This document shows, one piece after another, positions 1 to 12,274 of a DNA stretch of 64,000 nt. The translations under genes and the position numbers were made by a program. The notes under the pieces were generated by a model. It saw only the letters and a list, made by a program, of their open reading frames with translations, was not told where the DNA came from and did no database searches. Every line of letters begins with the position of its first letter. The first letter of the stretch is position 1. Source of the DNA: Galbula dea (Eukaryota > Chordata > Aves > Piciformes > Galbulidae); the NCBI GenBank assembly GCA_013399015.1, contig VWZX01004886.1:1-64000 (forward strand), written 5' to 3'.

Positions 1-40
1 GTTGGGGCTTTGGGGAGAGGGTTGGGGCTTTGGGGGGAGG
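1..40. repeat. 20-bp G-rich minisatellite at window edge
   Basis: Two nearly identical 20-bp units (each beginning GTTGGGGCTTTGGGG) stand in tandem, followed by a decayed third start at 41. The array begins at the first base of the window, so it probably continues upstream. The G runs could form a quadruplex. Confidence 0.7.
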
Positions 41-3000
41 GTTGCTGCTTTTCAGTAAGTTTCCACAAAAGAACTATTTTCCCTTTTTCTTTCCTCTGGA
101 AAAACTGCAACTCAGATTACTGCAGATGCTCAAATGCCAAATGGCTTTCAAGCAGGAGAGAATTTTGAAATCATAAGGATAAAACATATGGTACTCTGCT
201 TTGGAAGAAGACTGGAAGGGAAAAGCTCAGTTGTGAAGCTGAGCTGAGGATATTTTACTACTCAGAAATAAAAGAGCTGGCTTTTAGCTAAAGGAAGGCA
301 GAATTTTGAGCTGATCTGACTGTTTGCTGCCATCGATTTTTGTTCCTAAGACAAGCAACAGACTTCTTAATTATTTGTATTGTGGCTGTGTTAGGTCAAT
401 AATTAAATCACTCAAGTGAAACCCAAAAGATCCTGAGGCATTTATTTGATGGGAATGTGGCTGAAAATGGAAACCACCAATGAGATTTTGTTTCCAGTTG
501 AAGAGAAAAAATATTAAGCACTCTCTCTCTTTGCAAACACAGAAGGTTTGGGACAGTTCTGCCTTTAAAGGGGGGGAGGCAAAGGGAGAAGGAGTTTATT
601 GATCATAACTGAAGTAGAAAAAAACCCTCCCCAAATACTTCATGTTCTTTTTATTGCTTCACTGTCTGCAGGAAAGCTTGGGCTGGACATGAGCCTCCTT
701 GGGGAAGGAATTCAGGCAGGACAGGGAAGCAGACAAGGGGAGAAGGAGAGTTAGACCCCTCTGGAGGTCAGGAGAAAGGGAAGCCACTAAGCACCCAGCA
801 GCTCATCCCTCCCACCCCACTGAGTGCTCCAGAGTGTTGGCTCCATCGCTGCTGGCCCTGTGCCCTCAGCACCACTGCACAGCAAAGGGCAGCTGAATGT
901 GCCCTGAGGATTCCAACCTCTCTGAGCTGTTTGGAGAGACCACCCCCAACACAGGGCTGGCTCTCCCAGCCCACATTGCTCTGTCAGGTCCACTAGAGCC
1001 AGATGAGTCTGCTCAGGCATGCAGGGGATTATGCTCATTCCCACCAACTCCTGCTCTAACTGAGTATCCCCTGAGTGCACTCCCCTGAGTATCCCATCCC
1101 AGGGCTTTGGGCTGGAAGATTCTGGGCTTCCCTTGAGCAGTGCTGTCATTATCTTCTGTTCCATTTACCCCATGCAAACATCCCTGCTTTGCTTCCTTGC
1201 CATTCCTGGCTTGTACTCAGAGAAGAGCAACTTTCCTGACCCCTTCTGCACCTGGGGATTGCCCTGAGGCACGGCACCTAATTAACATTGTTCTAGTCTT
1301 TGTAGCTGCAGGTGTTTTTATTGCTCATAAACCTATCCTGGTCCCTCTCTTCAGCTCTTCTTATCTTCTGTGGGCTGTGACTCTTCTGGAAATGTCCATT
1401 TTATAAATCACTTTAATTAGTTTTCTATCATTCTGTTGATATATCTATCTGACTTGATTTAGGTTTCAGATTGCTTCCATTACACCTTCTATATTGCTTT
1501 GATTTTATTTATGGTGTTGCTAGTGCATTTGCATTGCTTCCCTTAGATGAATATCATTTTAGCTGGATTTACAGTGTATTTTTTAGTTAGATTTATATCC
1601 CTTTAATTAGATTTATATCCCTGTAGAATTTGAGGGCTTCACTTAGATTTATCTCTTTATACTAGGCTTGTCTTGCATAGAAGATTCACATCCTTTCTGT
1701 TTGAAAGGATATTGCTTAACTCAACACTGATGTTACTTCAGTTAGACTTTGGTCAGCTTCCCAATTCAATATATGAAGCAAGAACTCAGCACCTGGGGTT
1801 TTCCCCCCCCAATTTCCCTTGAGATCATTCTAGCATAAACTGTGCTGATTTAAATTAACCTCTTCCCAGTCAGCACCAGCAGGAACACAGGGGAGATCAT
1901 CACACTAACTGGAGTCCTCAGAATACCTAGTGGGAGCCCAGTCAGTGAGACACCACTTCTGCCACCTCTATTCCTTCTCCCCTGGGTTCTAGACACCCTG
2001 GGGAAGCTGAGCACACTCTCCCAGCATGGCAAGGGACCAGGGCTGTGCTCTCCCAGGTTGCAAGACTCCAGGATCAGTGTCCAGGTGGGTGACACAGGCT
2101 TCAGACTGGGTTTTCCCTGTCCAAGCAAGTGCTGTACTCATGAAGCAGTTGGGTGTTGTGGGAGAGGCAGCATTTCCTTTTGCTTTTCCAGGAAAATACT
2201 ACCTTGAGGAGAGCTCAGAGCTGGCATAATGGCATCTCCCTCCTCAGCATTTCCTACTTGCTGGCATCTCCAGGGCCACAAATGTGCAAGGGGAGCAGGC
2301 ACTAGGACAAGGCCATGCCCTCTCACTCCTCATTTTGAGCTAAGGTCTTGCAGGACATGAAATTCCAGTGCAAGAGCCTGTCCCTGAGACCCACACCAAG
2401 ACCCCAGCAGGAGGAAAGCTGCAGTGCTCTGAAAAGCTGCTTTCCCAGTTAGCAGCCACACAGGACCTGGCTTTGCATTTCCTGCCCACCTCTGATCACA
2501 TAAGAAATCAGCTAGAAGAGACCAAAATCTGTGTGTTTCAGGGCCAAAGCCAACCTCTGACTGAGACAGGTCAGTAAATGACCCTCAGGGCTGTTGTTTC
2601 AGATGTTCACAGCAGGAGATTTGGTTGCTTTCCCAGAAGCATGTGATTCAGGCCCCTGTTGGAGGGCAGAATATTGAGCCAAGGGCACCACTGCTCCCAG
2701 ACCTTTCCCAGTTCTCTCTCTGAGCTGATGGACTTTCATTTCTACTGAGATCTTCAGCCACCAGCACTCAGTTTGGTCTCCTGCAGACAAAGCCAACCTC
2801 CTGAACCTCTCCTTTCCCAGAACACAGGACATTGCAGCTTTCTGTGTCTCCAGGGATAGTACAAGCTTAGGAGAGATGGAACTCACCCAGCTGTAATGTC
2901 AGGGTACCTGGGGCTTGGCTGAGTGAGGTACAAGCCAAGCAAAGAAGAGTCTGGCAGCAGTGCAGAGGCTTGCACATCCTCCCCAGCCCTAGAAATGGCA

Positions 3001-6000
3001 GGAGCTCTCCTGCTCATGTGATGACTGCAAAGCAGCTTTCATGGAACCAGTTTCAGAAGACTTCTGCCCTGGGTTTGAATGGGATTCCTGTGTCTGAGCA
3101 GCATTTGGGAGCCCGTGTCAAACAAGCCAAGAGCTGGCTTGAGGAAAGGAGAAGAAAAAAAGGTTTTCATCTACTGATGCCTTCCTCCTGCCCTGTCTTT
3201 GTCTCTCTCTGCCCTCCCCCTCTCTGTGTTGATTCCCTCTGTGAACAGGAGAGGTCCCAGGAGGCAGGAAGCAGGGAGGGAGGCGAGGAATGTGTTACAG
3301 AAAGCCTGTTGTTTGATAGTTGGATCCAGATGTTGAGGGAAGGAGCAGAGCTGTGTGAGTGGGACAGGGAAAAAGCTGAAGCAGGAGAAAGTGAGGGGCA
3401 CCAATCCTGCCCTGCCATTTACACCAGTTGCACACAAAAGGGTTGTGAATTCAGCTCCTCAGAGACAACTTCTATTCTGCCCCCAGCAGAGGACAGAAGT
3501 TAGACCAAAAGGGAAGCCTGCCCAAATCTTCAGGGTGAGGGAAGGGCTGACTCACAAAAAGCCTAATTCCTCCTCTCCTTTTCCAGTGTGATAGATTATG
3601 GCCCACACTGAGGCACCTTCTGCAGCCAGTGCTTAGTCATGAGCTTGCTTCACAAAAGCAGTTATTACTCATGGAAGGAGCTGTAGGACAATATTAACCA
3701 CAAGGAAGATTTTCCAAGCATTTCTTAGTAGCTCCCAAATCTGCACCATCAGAATAAGCTCTGAAGTTTCACCTTCAGACAGCCTGGACCTTCCAGCTCT
3801 CATGGCCTCTCTAAGGAATGGCAGCCCAGGTCTTGACCACAGGAGATGGATGGTCCCCACTGGCTCCCTCACTTCAGGATTTCTCTCTTAGGGCCTCAGA
3901 TCCTCAGGATCCTCATCTCTATTGCATGGTGTGGCTCCAAGAGTGTTGTTTTTGTGCCATTCCCCTACCCCACCCTTGCTGTGAAGCAGGTCCCATGGAC
4001 CATAGCAGGAGCAGGCTCATGCTTTTAAGTCTCTTCCCATGAAGTTACCCAGAAGAAAAAGGGCAGAACCCTTCCTGCAAACACCAAGAAACACTCCAGC
4101 TGTTCTCCTCCCCCTCCCCTTTCCTCCTGCTGTCTGCAGCTGCGTCCAGCCTCTGCATAAATGAGCATGGTATCTCAATTAATGGGCATCTAATCAGGAC
4201 ATCAGCATCTCTGGAAGAGAGTCTGCCTTGGCTGTAGAGGTTGAGCACTCAGTTAACCTCCCATTGCTCTGCCACTGGGGCCTGATCATTTCATCATAGC
4301 CAGGCTGCTGTGTACTCCTCAACCTTTTAATTGCCCAGCACAGAGAATAGGGTGGTAAACAGGTCAGAGATAGAAGATGTGAGGCATTGTTTTGAGACAG
4401 TAAAGTTGGGTTTAAACACCATTTGGAGGCTTGGTTTATGTAATTGCTGAGAAAAGGAGGCCATTGGGGGGGAGGGAACACTCAAAAGGGATGTTGAATA
4501 GTTTTTAATTAATGAAAAACGACTTGAAGCCTGGTTCCCTTCTGTAACAATAAGATCTCTACTGAAGACCACAACATAAATCCTTTCCCAGAGCTGCAGA
4601 TCAAGACATAGGTCCTCTGTAGTAATACCCCTGATAACAGCTGGGATTTAGTCAACAAGTTGGGGGACTGGGAGAGTAAAAAAGAAAAGAAAAAATCCAA
4701 TTAACTCTCCCAGAGCTCTCATAGCTCTGCAGCACTGGGAACAATAGTAAAAAGCTGGGGTTTATGTGTTCAGATCTCCAAAACAGTTGCCCTGATTGAA
4801 TTCTTCAGGAAGCACTGATGAGTCTTTCATGTAGCTTTAAAAGCAGAGTTTGGCATGAAAATGAAAATGAAAGATGGAAGATTAAAGAGACAAGGCAGAA
4901 CATTTGGTCTGATCCCTGACCTCAGTTACTCCAATTTTAGTTGAGATTAACACCAGTGTAAGTCAGATGAGAAACTCAGGGGCTGAACAGGCAGCAAAAG
5001 CTTGTTCTTGCTTGATTTTCTTTTTGAAGGCTTTAGATCTCTCATGCTGTTCTGGACAACTGCTGAGTAGGATTTTCAGAGCACAACCAAAAGTCTGTTC
5101 TTTCCCTTCCCCTTGCCTTTGCATTAGTGCCCTGAAGTAAGGTATGGAACAAATCCTCTGAGGGTGCCTTGCCTGGATGTGTGCCTCCCCTGAGAGCCAG
5201 GGCTTCCTAGCTGCTTCTGCAGTGGCTTCTGCACTGCATTTCTTTTCAACAGAGTGCATGATTCCAAAGGCAACCTGAACTGGCAAAAAAAGAGGCCTTT
5301 TTAAAGAAGCAGAGATGCTCCTGAGGAGCTAGAGCTTCTTGGGAACCACTGTGGTTGTTGAGTCAGCAGTCTGAGGGGAACCACGCTGGCAAGGACAAAG
5401 CTTGTTTCCGCAACAAGAGAGTTGTGTGGGACTAAGATCAGCTGAGAGCTGGGAAAGGTGTGGTGCTGCACCTGCATGAAAGCCCCTGCAACCCTTCAGT
5501 TACCTGACACAGGCAGGGCTCACTTCATCTCTGCTGCAGAGGCTCGGGGTGTGCCTCTTGCCCCTCCAAAGGTGAAGGATGCAGAGGAGTTGCTGGCAGC
5601 AGAGCAGTGCTCTCAGCAGGCTGCTCTTTCCCACTGCCCAGCAGAGCAGAGCACAGCTCCCCAGCGAGGTGCCAAGATCATGCCTTAGAATAAGCAGCTC
5701 ATTCACAGCAAACATCCTCACTCTTTGATGTACTGGTGGTACTGTTGCTGTGGTGTTTACAATACCTTTGGTTTCATGCTCCTAATAATAAAACTGGCCA
5801 CAGAGCTTTACTGTAAGTTGATGAGAAAGTAGCAGTAATTATTGCTCTCTCCTCCGTGCGAGGCTCAACTTCAGATGCTAATGGCCTCTAGAGTATTGAC
5901 TGATTACTCACATTGGGGTGGAACAGCAAGGGGAAAGGACCTTCCTTCTCTTTGTTCTGAAATGCTCCCGTGTTCAGGGAGCTGGGCAGGAAGCATCCCA

Positions 6001-7013
6001 GACTGCATAAGAGATAGTTGCAGAAGTCTGACTAGGAGGGGAAATGATTTTTTGGGCAAGGAGGGATAGGGCAGATGTTTTCCTGGAATGGATGAAGGGA
6101 GAGGATGGTGCAGGTACTTATGCATCATCCAGCTTGACAGCATACGTGCAGCAGCAAGTGGGTGGTAAGTGGTGAAGACAGGGTGGCTGCAAACATTTCT
6201 GTTTGCCTGGTAAATTTGCATGCAGGAAAGGCAGGGCTCCTGCAAACACTTTACCCACAGAGCCTTCTGTGGGATGCTCTAGGACTTCTCACGCTCTCCA
6301 CTTCTATTTTTCCCTTGCCTGCTAAGGCTCTAAGCTTTTACAGCAAAGAAATTAAGTCCAGGTCTCCATGGGCATTGATCCCTTCCTGGCTTTCCAAGGT
6401 GATACTGGGGTTCTGCAAATGAAGTTTTGAGGTGAGGAAGAAGGAATGAAGTTTTGCAGCTTGGCAAAACTATTAGTGGGTTTCCCCTGAGATGACAAAG
6501 GATGAACCTAAGGCACCAAGGCAAATCCCATGTCAAATTGTAATTCCCTACTCCCACACCCTGCCCTGCTGGAACTTCATAACAAAGTGCAGCAGAGAAT
6601 GTTTTCTTTTAACAGCTTCTTTTTTTCCTTAGCCTTATTCCCAAACACAGCTGAGGTATTTTAATGGAAATTTCCTCCCAGTAAAAAGACTGCAGCGTGC
6701 ACACATACCAGAAACTCTTGGCTCAGCCTACTAACATTCAGTAAAACCAAATGCAACACAGCAACTGATCCTGCAACAGGAACACTGAACTCTAAGGCAT
6801 GTTTCCCCTTCCCCACAGTTCAGGAAAGAGATTACATGTATGAAGAGCTCTCCCATATTAGCAAACAGCAAAGGTAGAAGCAGCTGCCTGACACCAGTAA
6901 AGAATTGGTTTGGCCAATCAAACCTGTCCCAAAGTCTTCTGAGCTGCTCTTACTCTTCTCTGGTTACATTTAATGGCCAGTGTTTCTCTACCCAGCACTA
7001 ACCTGTTGAAGGG
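41..7013. other. Intergenic region upstream of OAF
   Basis: I recognise no gene here. Open frames are short and resemble no protein I know. By human synteny this would be the TRIM29-OAF interval, but no TRIM29 exon is visible. An AT-rich patch at about 1,420-1,700 holds a duplicated 16-bp TTAGATTTATATCCCT unit (about 1,588-1,624). Two perfect octamer sites (ATTTGCAT) occur at 1527-1534 and 6214-6221. Confidence 0.6.
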
Positions 7014-7390
7014 TCACAGAATCACAGAACGTTAGGGGTTGGAAGGGACCTCTGGAGATCATCTGATCTGTTAGAGCAGGGTCAGCTAGAGCAGGTTGCA
7101 CAGGATGGTGTCCAGGTGGATTTTGAGTGTCTCCAGAGATGGAGACTCCACCACCTCTCTGGACAGCCTGGGCCAGTGCTCCACCACCCTCAAAGTTCTT
7201 CTTTAGATAGAACTTGCTATGTTCCAGTTTGTGTCTGTTCCCTCTTGTCCTGTCTCTGGGCACCACTGAAAAAAGCCTGGCCCCCACCTATGAAGTAAGC
7301 ATTGATAGGATCCCCCCTCAGTCTGCTCTTCTCCAGGCTAAGCAGCCCCAGCTCTCTCACCCTCTCCCCACAAGAGAGTCACTTGCTGGG
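7014..7390 (-). mobile_element. CR1 LINE 3' fragment, antisense
   Basis: The left edge has the repeated TCACAGAATCACAGAA that marks the CR1 3' terminus read in reverse, followed by the typical GGTTGGAAGGGACCTCTGGA. The minus-strand translation still reads as the C-terminal end of the CR1 reverse transcriptase ORF (GARLFSVVPRDRTRGNRHKL and onward), with decay. It is 5'-truncated, as most bird CR1 copies are; homology fades at about 7,390. It is not an active element. Confidence 0.92.
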
Positions 7391-7749
7391 ATGCTGACCA
7401 GCAGGCTGTCAGCTTTCAGTCTCTTTCAAATCTCAGCAATGCTCTTCTCTCCCGTGCTCGCTGGATACTTTTCTGTTATCTGCTATTGAAAGCTCCTTGC
7501 CCTTTAATTCTGTTGCCTGCCAGCGTTTTGAATTCTGTCCCGACAGCCACACGTGGGTATTTGTGCAGGCAGGAGAGCTGGGCTTTGTGGCCAGTGCTGC
7601 CCTCCCTTCTCCCTTCCAGCTTTCCAAAGCTTGCAGATAATTGTGTATCCCAAAGGAAGAAACCAAAGCCACACAAAGCGAGTGCAGGCAAGCCCCGAGG
7701 CTATCAGGAGCAGGAGTCGCTCTCCATCCTGCGGTACCCAGCTGGCGGC

Positions 7750-7840
7750 AGGGATGGGGATCGGGATGGGGACAGGGACAAGGGCGGAGATGGGGACAGG
7801 GACAAGGACAAGGACGGGGGCAAAGATAGGGACAGGGACT
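7750..7840. repeat. GGGACA-type G-rich tandem repeat near OAF promoter
   Basis: Degenerate hexamer-like units (GGGGACAGGGACAAGG and variants) run for about 90 bp immediately upstream of the OAF CpG island. There are many runs of three or four G on the + strand. The stretch gives long Asp/Arg/Gly-Lys dipeptide-like open frames in several frames, which are composition artefacts and not genes. Confidence 0.8.
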
Positions 7841-7849
7841 CTTCTCCGG

Positions 7850-8141
7850 GCAGCTCTCGTTGGCTTGTCCCGGTGACGGACGCTGCCCGGTTGGGCCGGC
7901 GCTGGCCCTTTAACGGCGGGGCGGTGCGCTGCCTCCGTAGGGCCGGTCCCGGGGCCTGGGGGAGGAAGTGACGGGCGGGGGGCGAGGGAAGAGCCCGCCG
8001 AGGGCTTGAATGAAAAGGGCGAGCGGGCGGTGCGCCGAGCTACCCTAGCGGGGCCGGGGTTGGGATTTGTACTGGTGCTGCCTTCCCTCGCCCTCCATCT
8101 CCATGCCGGCCCTGCCCTGAGCCCGCGGCGGGCGCGGGGCG
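7850..8141 (+). promoter_or_regulatory. OAF: OAF CpG-island promoter and 5' UTR
   Basis: GC content and CpG density rise sharply here and continue through OAF exon 1 to about 8,480. Visible elements are a GC box within GGCGGGGCGG at 7915-7924, an ETS/CRE-like composite GGAAGTGACG at 7964-7973 and a second GC-rich box at about 7972-7988. No TATA box is seen, which fits a broad housekeeping-type promoter. The exact transcription start cannot be fixed from sequence; it probably lies between about 7,950 and 8,100. Confidence 0.75.
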
Positions 8142-8396
8142 ATGCGCGGCCCGCGGCGCCGGTTACCGGCGCTGCCCGCCCTGCTGTGGCTGGCGCTGGC
8201 CCCGCTGCCCGCCGCGACCGGGACCGGGGCCGGGGCCGGCCCTGCGGCAAGGGCCGAGCTGCGGGTACGGGTGCGGTTACCCGGCGGGCAGGTAACGGAG
8301 GAGAGCCTGCAGGCCGACAGCCGCTCCGACTGCATCAGCCTGGAGCTGCGAACGGCTGACGGTGCGCTAGTTACCCTCACCGCCGACTTCAGACAG
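8142..8396 (+). CDS. OAF: OAF coding exon 1 (signal peptide, residues 1-85)
   Basis: Starts at ATG 8142 (G at -3) and ends in phase 0 at CAG before donor GTAAGG. Residues 1-25 have a basic start (MRGPRRR) and a leucine/alanine-rich core, a clear signal peptide. A glycine/alanine-rich linker (about 26-37) follows, then AELRVRVRLPGGQVTEESLQ, the hallmark start of the mature OAF protein. Residue 64 is cysteine, where I recall serine in human. The exon lies within the CpG island. Long open frames on the opposite strand are GC-driven shadows. Confidence 0.95.
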
Positions 8397-11300
8397 GTAA
8401 GGAACGGCACTGGGACCGGGTTCTAGCATCGCCTCCCAGCGCCGGGCAGCTCCCCGCGGCAGAGGAGTCCCCAGCGAGCTCGGGAAGGTGCCCGGTGGAT
8501 CACGGGGATGCTGTCCACGGTCCTCTCGCAGGGATGCACGGCTCTTCCCGGGGTGGATGCGTGTGTCCCAGGAGCCTGTGCCCTCCTCTGGACCCCCGGT
8601 CCCGCAGCGTGTTTCGCGAGTGCGGTCTCACGCCGTGGTTCCTTGGCCGAGCAGGAGTAGATCAAAGGCTGCAGCGTGGGAGCTGTGGCCCCTTCCACCC
8701 CGCGGATGGGCTTAGCGAGAGGACGGGGTCAGGACTGAGCGCTGTTTGTTGCGGGACGAGTGCTGGTGGTAACAGGACACCACGTCCATCCCAATCTGGG
8801 ATCGGTTTGGAGCTTGGGAAAACCCTGGCTGAGGATCCAGGAGCCAGAAGTGTCTCTGGGGGATGGAGAGACGTTTTGCATCCGTGGGGAAAAGTGCATC
8901 CACCCTCAAACACTGTTGGGGTCTTTGTTTGCAGTTTCTGTAGAGCAGTTCTGAGTGTCAGGGGTTAGGGCTGAGCTGGCAACTGAACGAGATAGATGCT
9001 GTCTTTGAACACCTCTCCTTACCGAAGGGAAAAGGAATAAGGGAGAGAGCCCTTATAGCCCCAAGCCATCTAGGCAGGCTGCTGGCCCCAGCAGTGTTAC
9101 ACCTGTAACCTGGGCTGCCTCTGTGGTGAAGATACCTGGTGAAGATCCCTGTGGGATGGGTGGCAAAGCCTTCCCCACGCCCAGCTGACCCTAGGAGCTC
9201 TGTTTCTCTTTGCTGAGTTTTGGGTAGTGTAGCTTTGCATGGCAAGGGTCTACAGCAGCTGGGCATGAAGAACAGCCAGGGCAGGAGAGTGTCTGTGCAG
9301 TGAAGAGAGCTCAGGTTCCTGGCTTCTGGATGGGAGTGTTTGTGCTCTGCTGTATCTCTAGGACACCTCTCTCCACAGTGTGTGTGGAGAGTGCCTTAGC
9401 TGGATTTCTGTTATCTTTAGGAGCACATGTAAGAGTTTGTGGTGTGGGAAGTGTTTGACTGACAGCTGTCTGTGGGCCTAACAACAGCCTTCCTGTAAGG
9501 GGAACCTTTCCTCCAGGCCCAGAGGTGGCCTCTCTGCAGGGAAGTGATACTTGCTGAGCTGAAGTCCAAGATCCCATGTTTCTCAGTGGGAGATGGTAGC
9601 TTCTGGGCCAGCGTGGCACTTACTGTTGCACAGGGAAGACCTGTTTGCTGCCCTGTGAGTGGCACAGATGTCCGAATGGCATGGTGGTGTAATCTTGTCT
9701 CAACCCTCTGTTCTGACTGTTTGCTCAGGTGGACTTTGCTTTGTAGCAGGAGGAAGCTCAGAACCATGAGGTAGGAAGGTGTTGTGTTCCAACCTGTTGT
9801 GAAACTTGAAGCCTTTTGCCAGGGATTGTTCTGGTGCCTTTTTTCCTCTCTTAGCAACAATCTTTGATCCCAGTCTCCTTGCAAGCCTCTCAGATGGCCC
9901 CCTTCTTGGGAGGAGGGTGCAAGGTCAAGCCCACCTATTTCTGAGGTGCTGGTGTGATAGCAGGCTCAGTGTACTCCAGCACTGGGAAGCAGTCTCATAA
10001 AGAAGGCAGCACACCAGGAAAGTTAAGGAAGGGAAGAAGGTTATTTAGCCTGCAGATTGCAAACTTGCATGCCACTGCATATTCCTCACCAAGGGAAATC
10101 CCAGCTCATTACAGATCCTCTAGGATAGGCCCTTTGGGAGCCTGGGATGTGATCTGGGGGCTTCTGGTGTCCTGAGCTGTTAGTTTCTTCAGCTTTTTTC
10201 ACTTGCTTCAGCTTTTCTTGAGGGGAGCTTGCTCTCAACTCTCACCTACAAACCCATCAGAGTGTATGTTAGCTCTTCTCAAAGTCTCATTCTTATTATG
10301 GTTGAGCTGCTGCTGGGGACAGGTTCTGTAAAGGTATTTTGACTTCAGGGTGTTAAATCCTTAGCTCCATGCATCCCTTCAGCTCCTGCTGGTAATGCAC
10401 AGGACATGGTCCCTGAAAGGCTTTGCAAGTATCAAGCCTGCAGAAGTCCACTCCTCATCTTCAGTTTTAGGCCAGTTGAATACTGTCTCTCTCTGATTCA
10501 TGCCTTTGCTGGAAAATAGCTGGGAAAAAACCCAAAAGCCTGAAAAAATTAAAGGAGCAAGGAGATGAGTTTGCAGTGCAGTGAGTAATGATGTGAGCCC
10601 ACAGCTGCCTGGCCAGGCTTCCCCTTCTGACCTGTTCTAGCTGCATGCAGGCATCTCCCTATTCTGCTCTGGTGCTCATCTCTCTACCATTACACAACTT
10701 CTCCAGGGAGAAGGTCATGAGGCTCTTAGCCTTGGCAAAAGCAGCTGGGATTGTTGATCTGGCTTTCACAAACTCGATTGTGTGGTCATGCTGTGGCCAG
10801 GATGCTGGGATGTTGCACAAATGATTTTTCCACTTCTCTGGCTTAAACTGCAGGGAGTCAGTCCAAAGGCAAAGATTTTTTTTTTCCTTTTTAATACTTT
10901 TGCTTGTTTGTTTGTTTTAATTTGCTCACAAAGAGTTGCTGCTAGAGCAGAGGCTGGAGAAGAAGGGAGTTCGAATGAGATCCCAGTTCATTTCTCTGTT
11001 CTGACACTGGTGGAAGCTGGCTGGGACTTCTGAGCAGTGGCTGGCTCTTCCACAGAGGTGGCATTTTCATTTCTCTTCCCCCTCTGTGGCCCCTCCAGAG
11101 CTGAAGCTGAAGGAGTCATGTCCTCAGAGCACCCCAGAGGTTTTGGGGTTCTTTAACCTCCTTCTCTTAGTGCAGCATCAACTGGTCAGTGGGAGCTCAA
11201 ACTGGGATTTGCTGTTTTCTGGGCAGTGCAGTGGTGAAGACCAGAATGTGATGAAAACACTTTTCCTTGTCCTGGGTAGTACTGTAAGGCATAAAATGCA

Positions 11301-11746
11301 TTATGGAAAAGAAGTGAGGGGGGGGACAGCAATCCTAAATGTCATGTCTAATTGGAATAGCAGGATCTTGCCAGTTGTTAAAGAGTAGCCTGAGAACAAA
11401 GTGGGTGGTTTTAGTCCAAGGTCAGCACAAAGCTATAGAACAGTTTCTTTTTCCTTTTGACTGCTGGAAAAGTTGTGTTGGAAAGACAAGGGAGAAAAGA
11501 TGGGTAATGATATTTTAACACTTGCACTGCCAGTACTTTGAGTTTCCTGGTTAATAAATACTCTGGGGTGATGAGAATTTCTTCATGCCAGGGGTCAGTC
11601 CTGTTAGGTGCTAAATGACCAGGTGGTACAGGAAGGCATCTTGTCTGAAGATTATATCTTTGTAACTTGGAAAGCAGACTCTTCTCTGTAGAGATGCCAA
11701 AACTATAGAAGAAGGGTCACTCAGCACCCTCTGGGAGAGCAGAAGA

Positions 11747-11773
11747 GATGGGATGGGCTCATCCCATCCCATC
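11747..11773. repeat. Perfect inverted repeat (11-bp arms, 5-nt loop)
   Basis: GATGGGATGGG and its exact complement CCCATCCCATC are separated by CTCAT. Each arm is itself a tandem GATGG-like repeat. Confidence 0.85.
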
Positions 11774-12234
11774 AGAACAGGGTGCTGTTTGTTGCCCTGA
11801 GCTGTAGGGAGGTGCCTGAAAAATGCTTTCTCTTGAACTGACCACCCCAGTGTGGGCAGGTGGCTGCTGTGCTGAGCACAGGGCTGAACTGCTGCCTTAC
11901 AGCCAGAGCTGCTCTTTGCTCACCCCACATCTTTGGGGAGGTCACTTGTTAGGTGGGAGGCAGTTTCACAGTGGCCCCTGACAGTTACTTTTAGGCATCG
12001 CTCAGGTTGTGGGTGCAGAGTGTGAGGATGCTTAACTAGAGGATGCTTTTGCAGGCATCCTGAGATTGTGGGGATTTCTGGCTGCTCAGTGCTTGCTAAG
12101 AATCAGGGTCAAACATTGGTGCTCCTGAAAATGCCAGATTTTTTTTCCCCCTTTCCCAGCACATCCTTACTTTACCTTTCTAGATAACCCTTTCCAGTAG
12201 GAAAGGGGTTAAAAACCATAATCCTTAGCCAGTC

Positions 12235-12274
12235 AGGGTTCCAATTAGACATTTAGGGTTCCAATAAGACATTC
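12235..12274. repeat. 20-bp tandem duplication
   Basis: Two adjacent copies of AGGGTTCCAATTAGACATTT differ at two positions. It is a short local duplication in OAF intron 1. Confidence 0.85.

Noticed and set aside
2970..3503. 177-codon open frame upstream of OAF
   Set aside because: No recognisable protein. Overlapping open frames of similar quality on the opposite strand point to chance.
7014..7287. Minus-strand open frame resembling a reverse transcriptase C-terminus
   Set aside because: It is the remnant of a CR1 LINE and is annotated as that element, not as a host gene.
7504..8250. 248-codon open frame on the minus strand over the OAF promoter and exon 1
   Set aside because: It is a GC-driven shadow of the CpG island and the hexamer-like repeat; Arg/Ala/Pro-rich with no recognisable domain.
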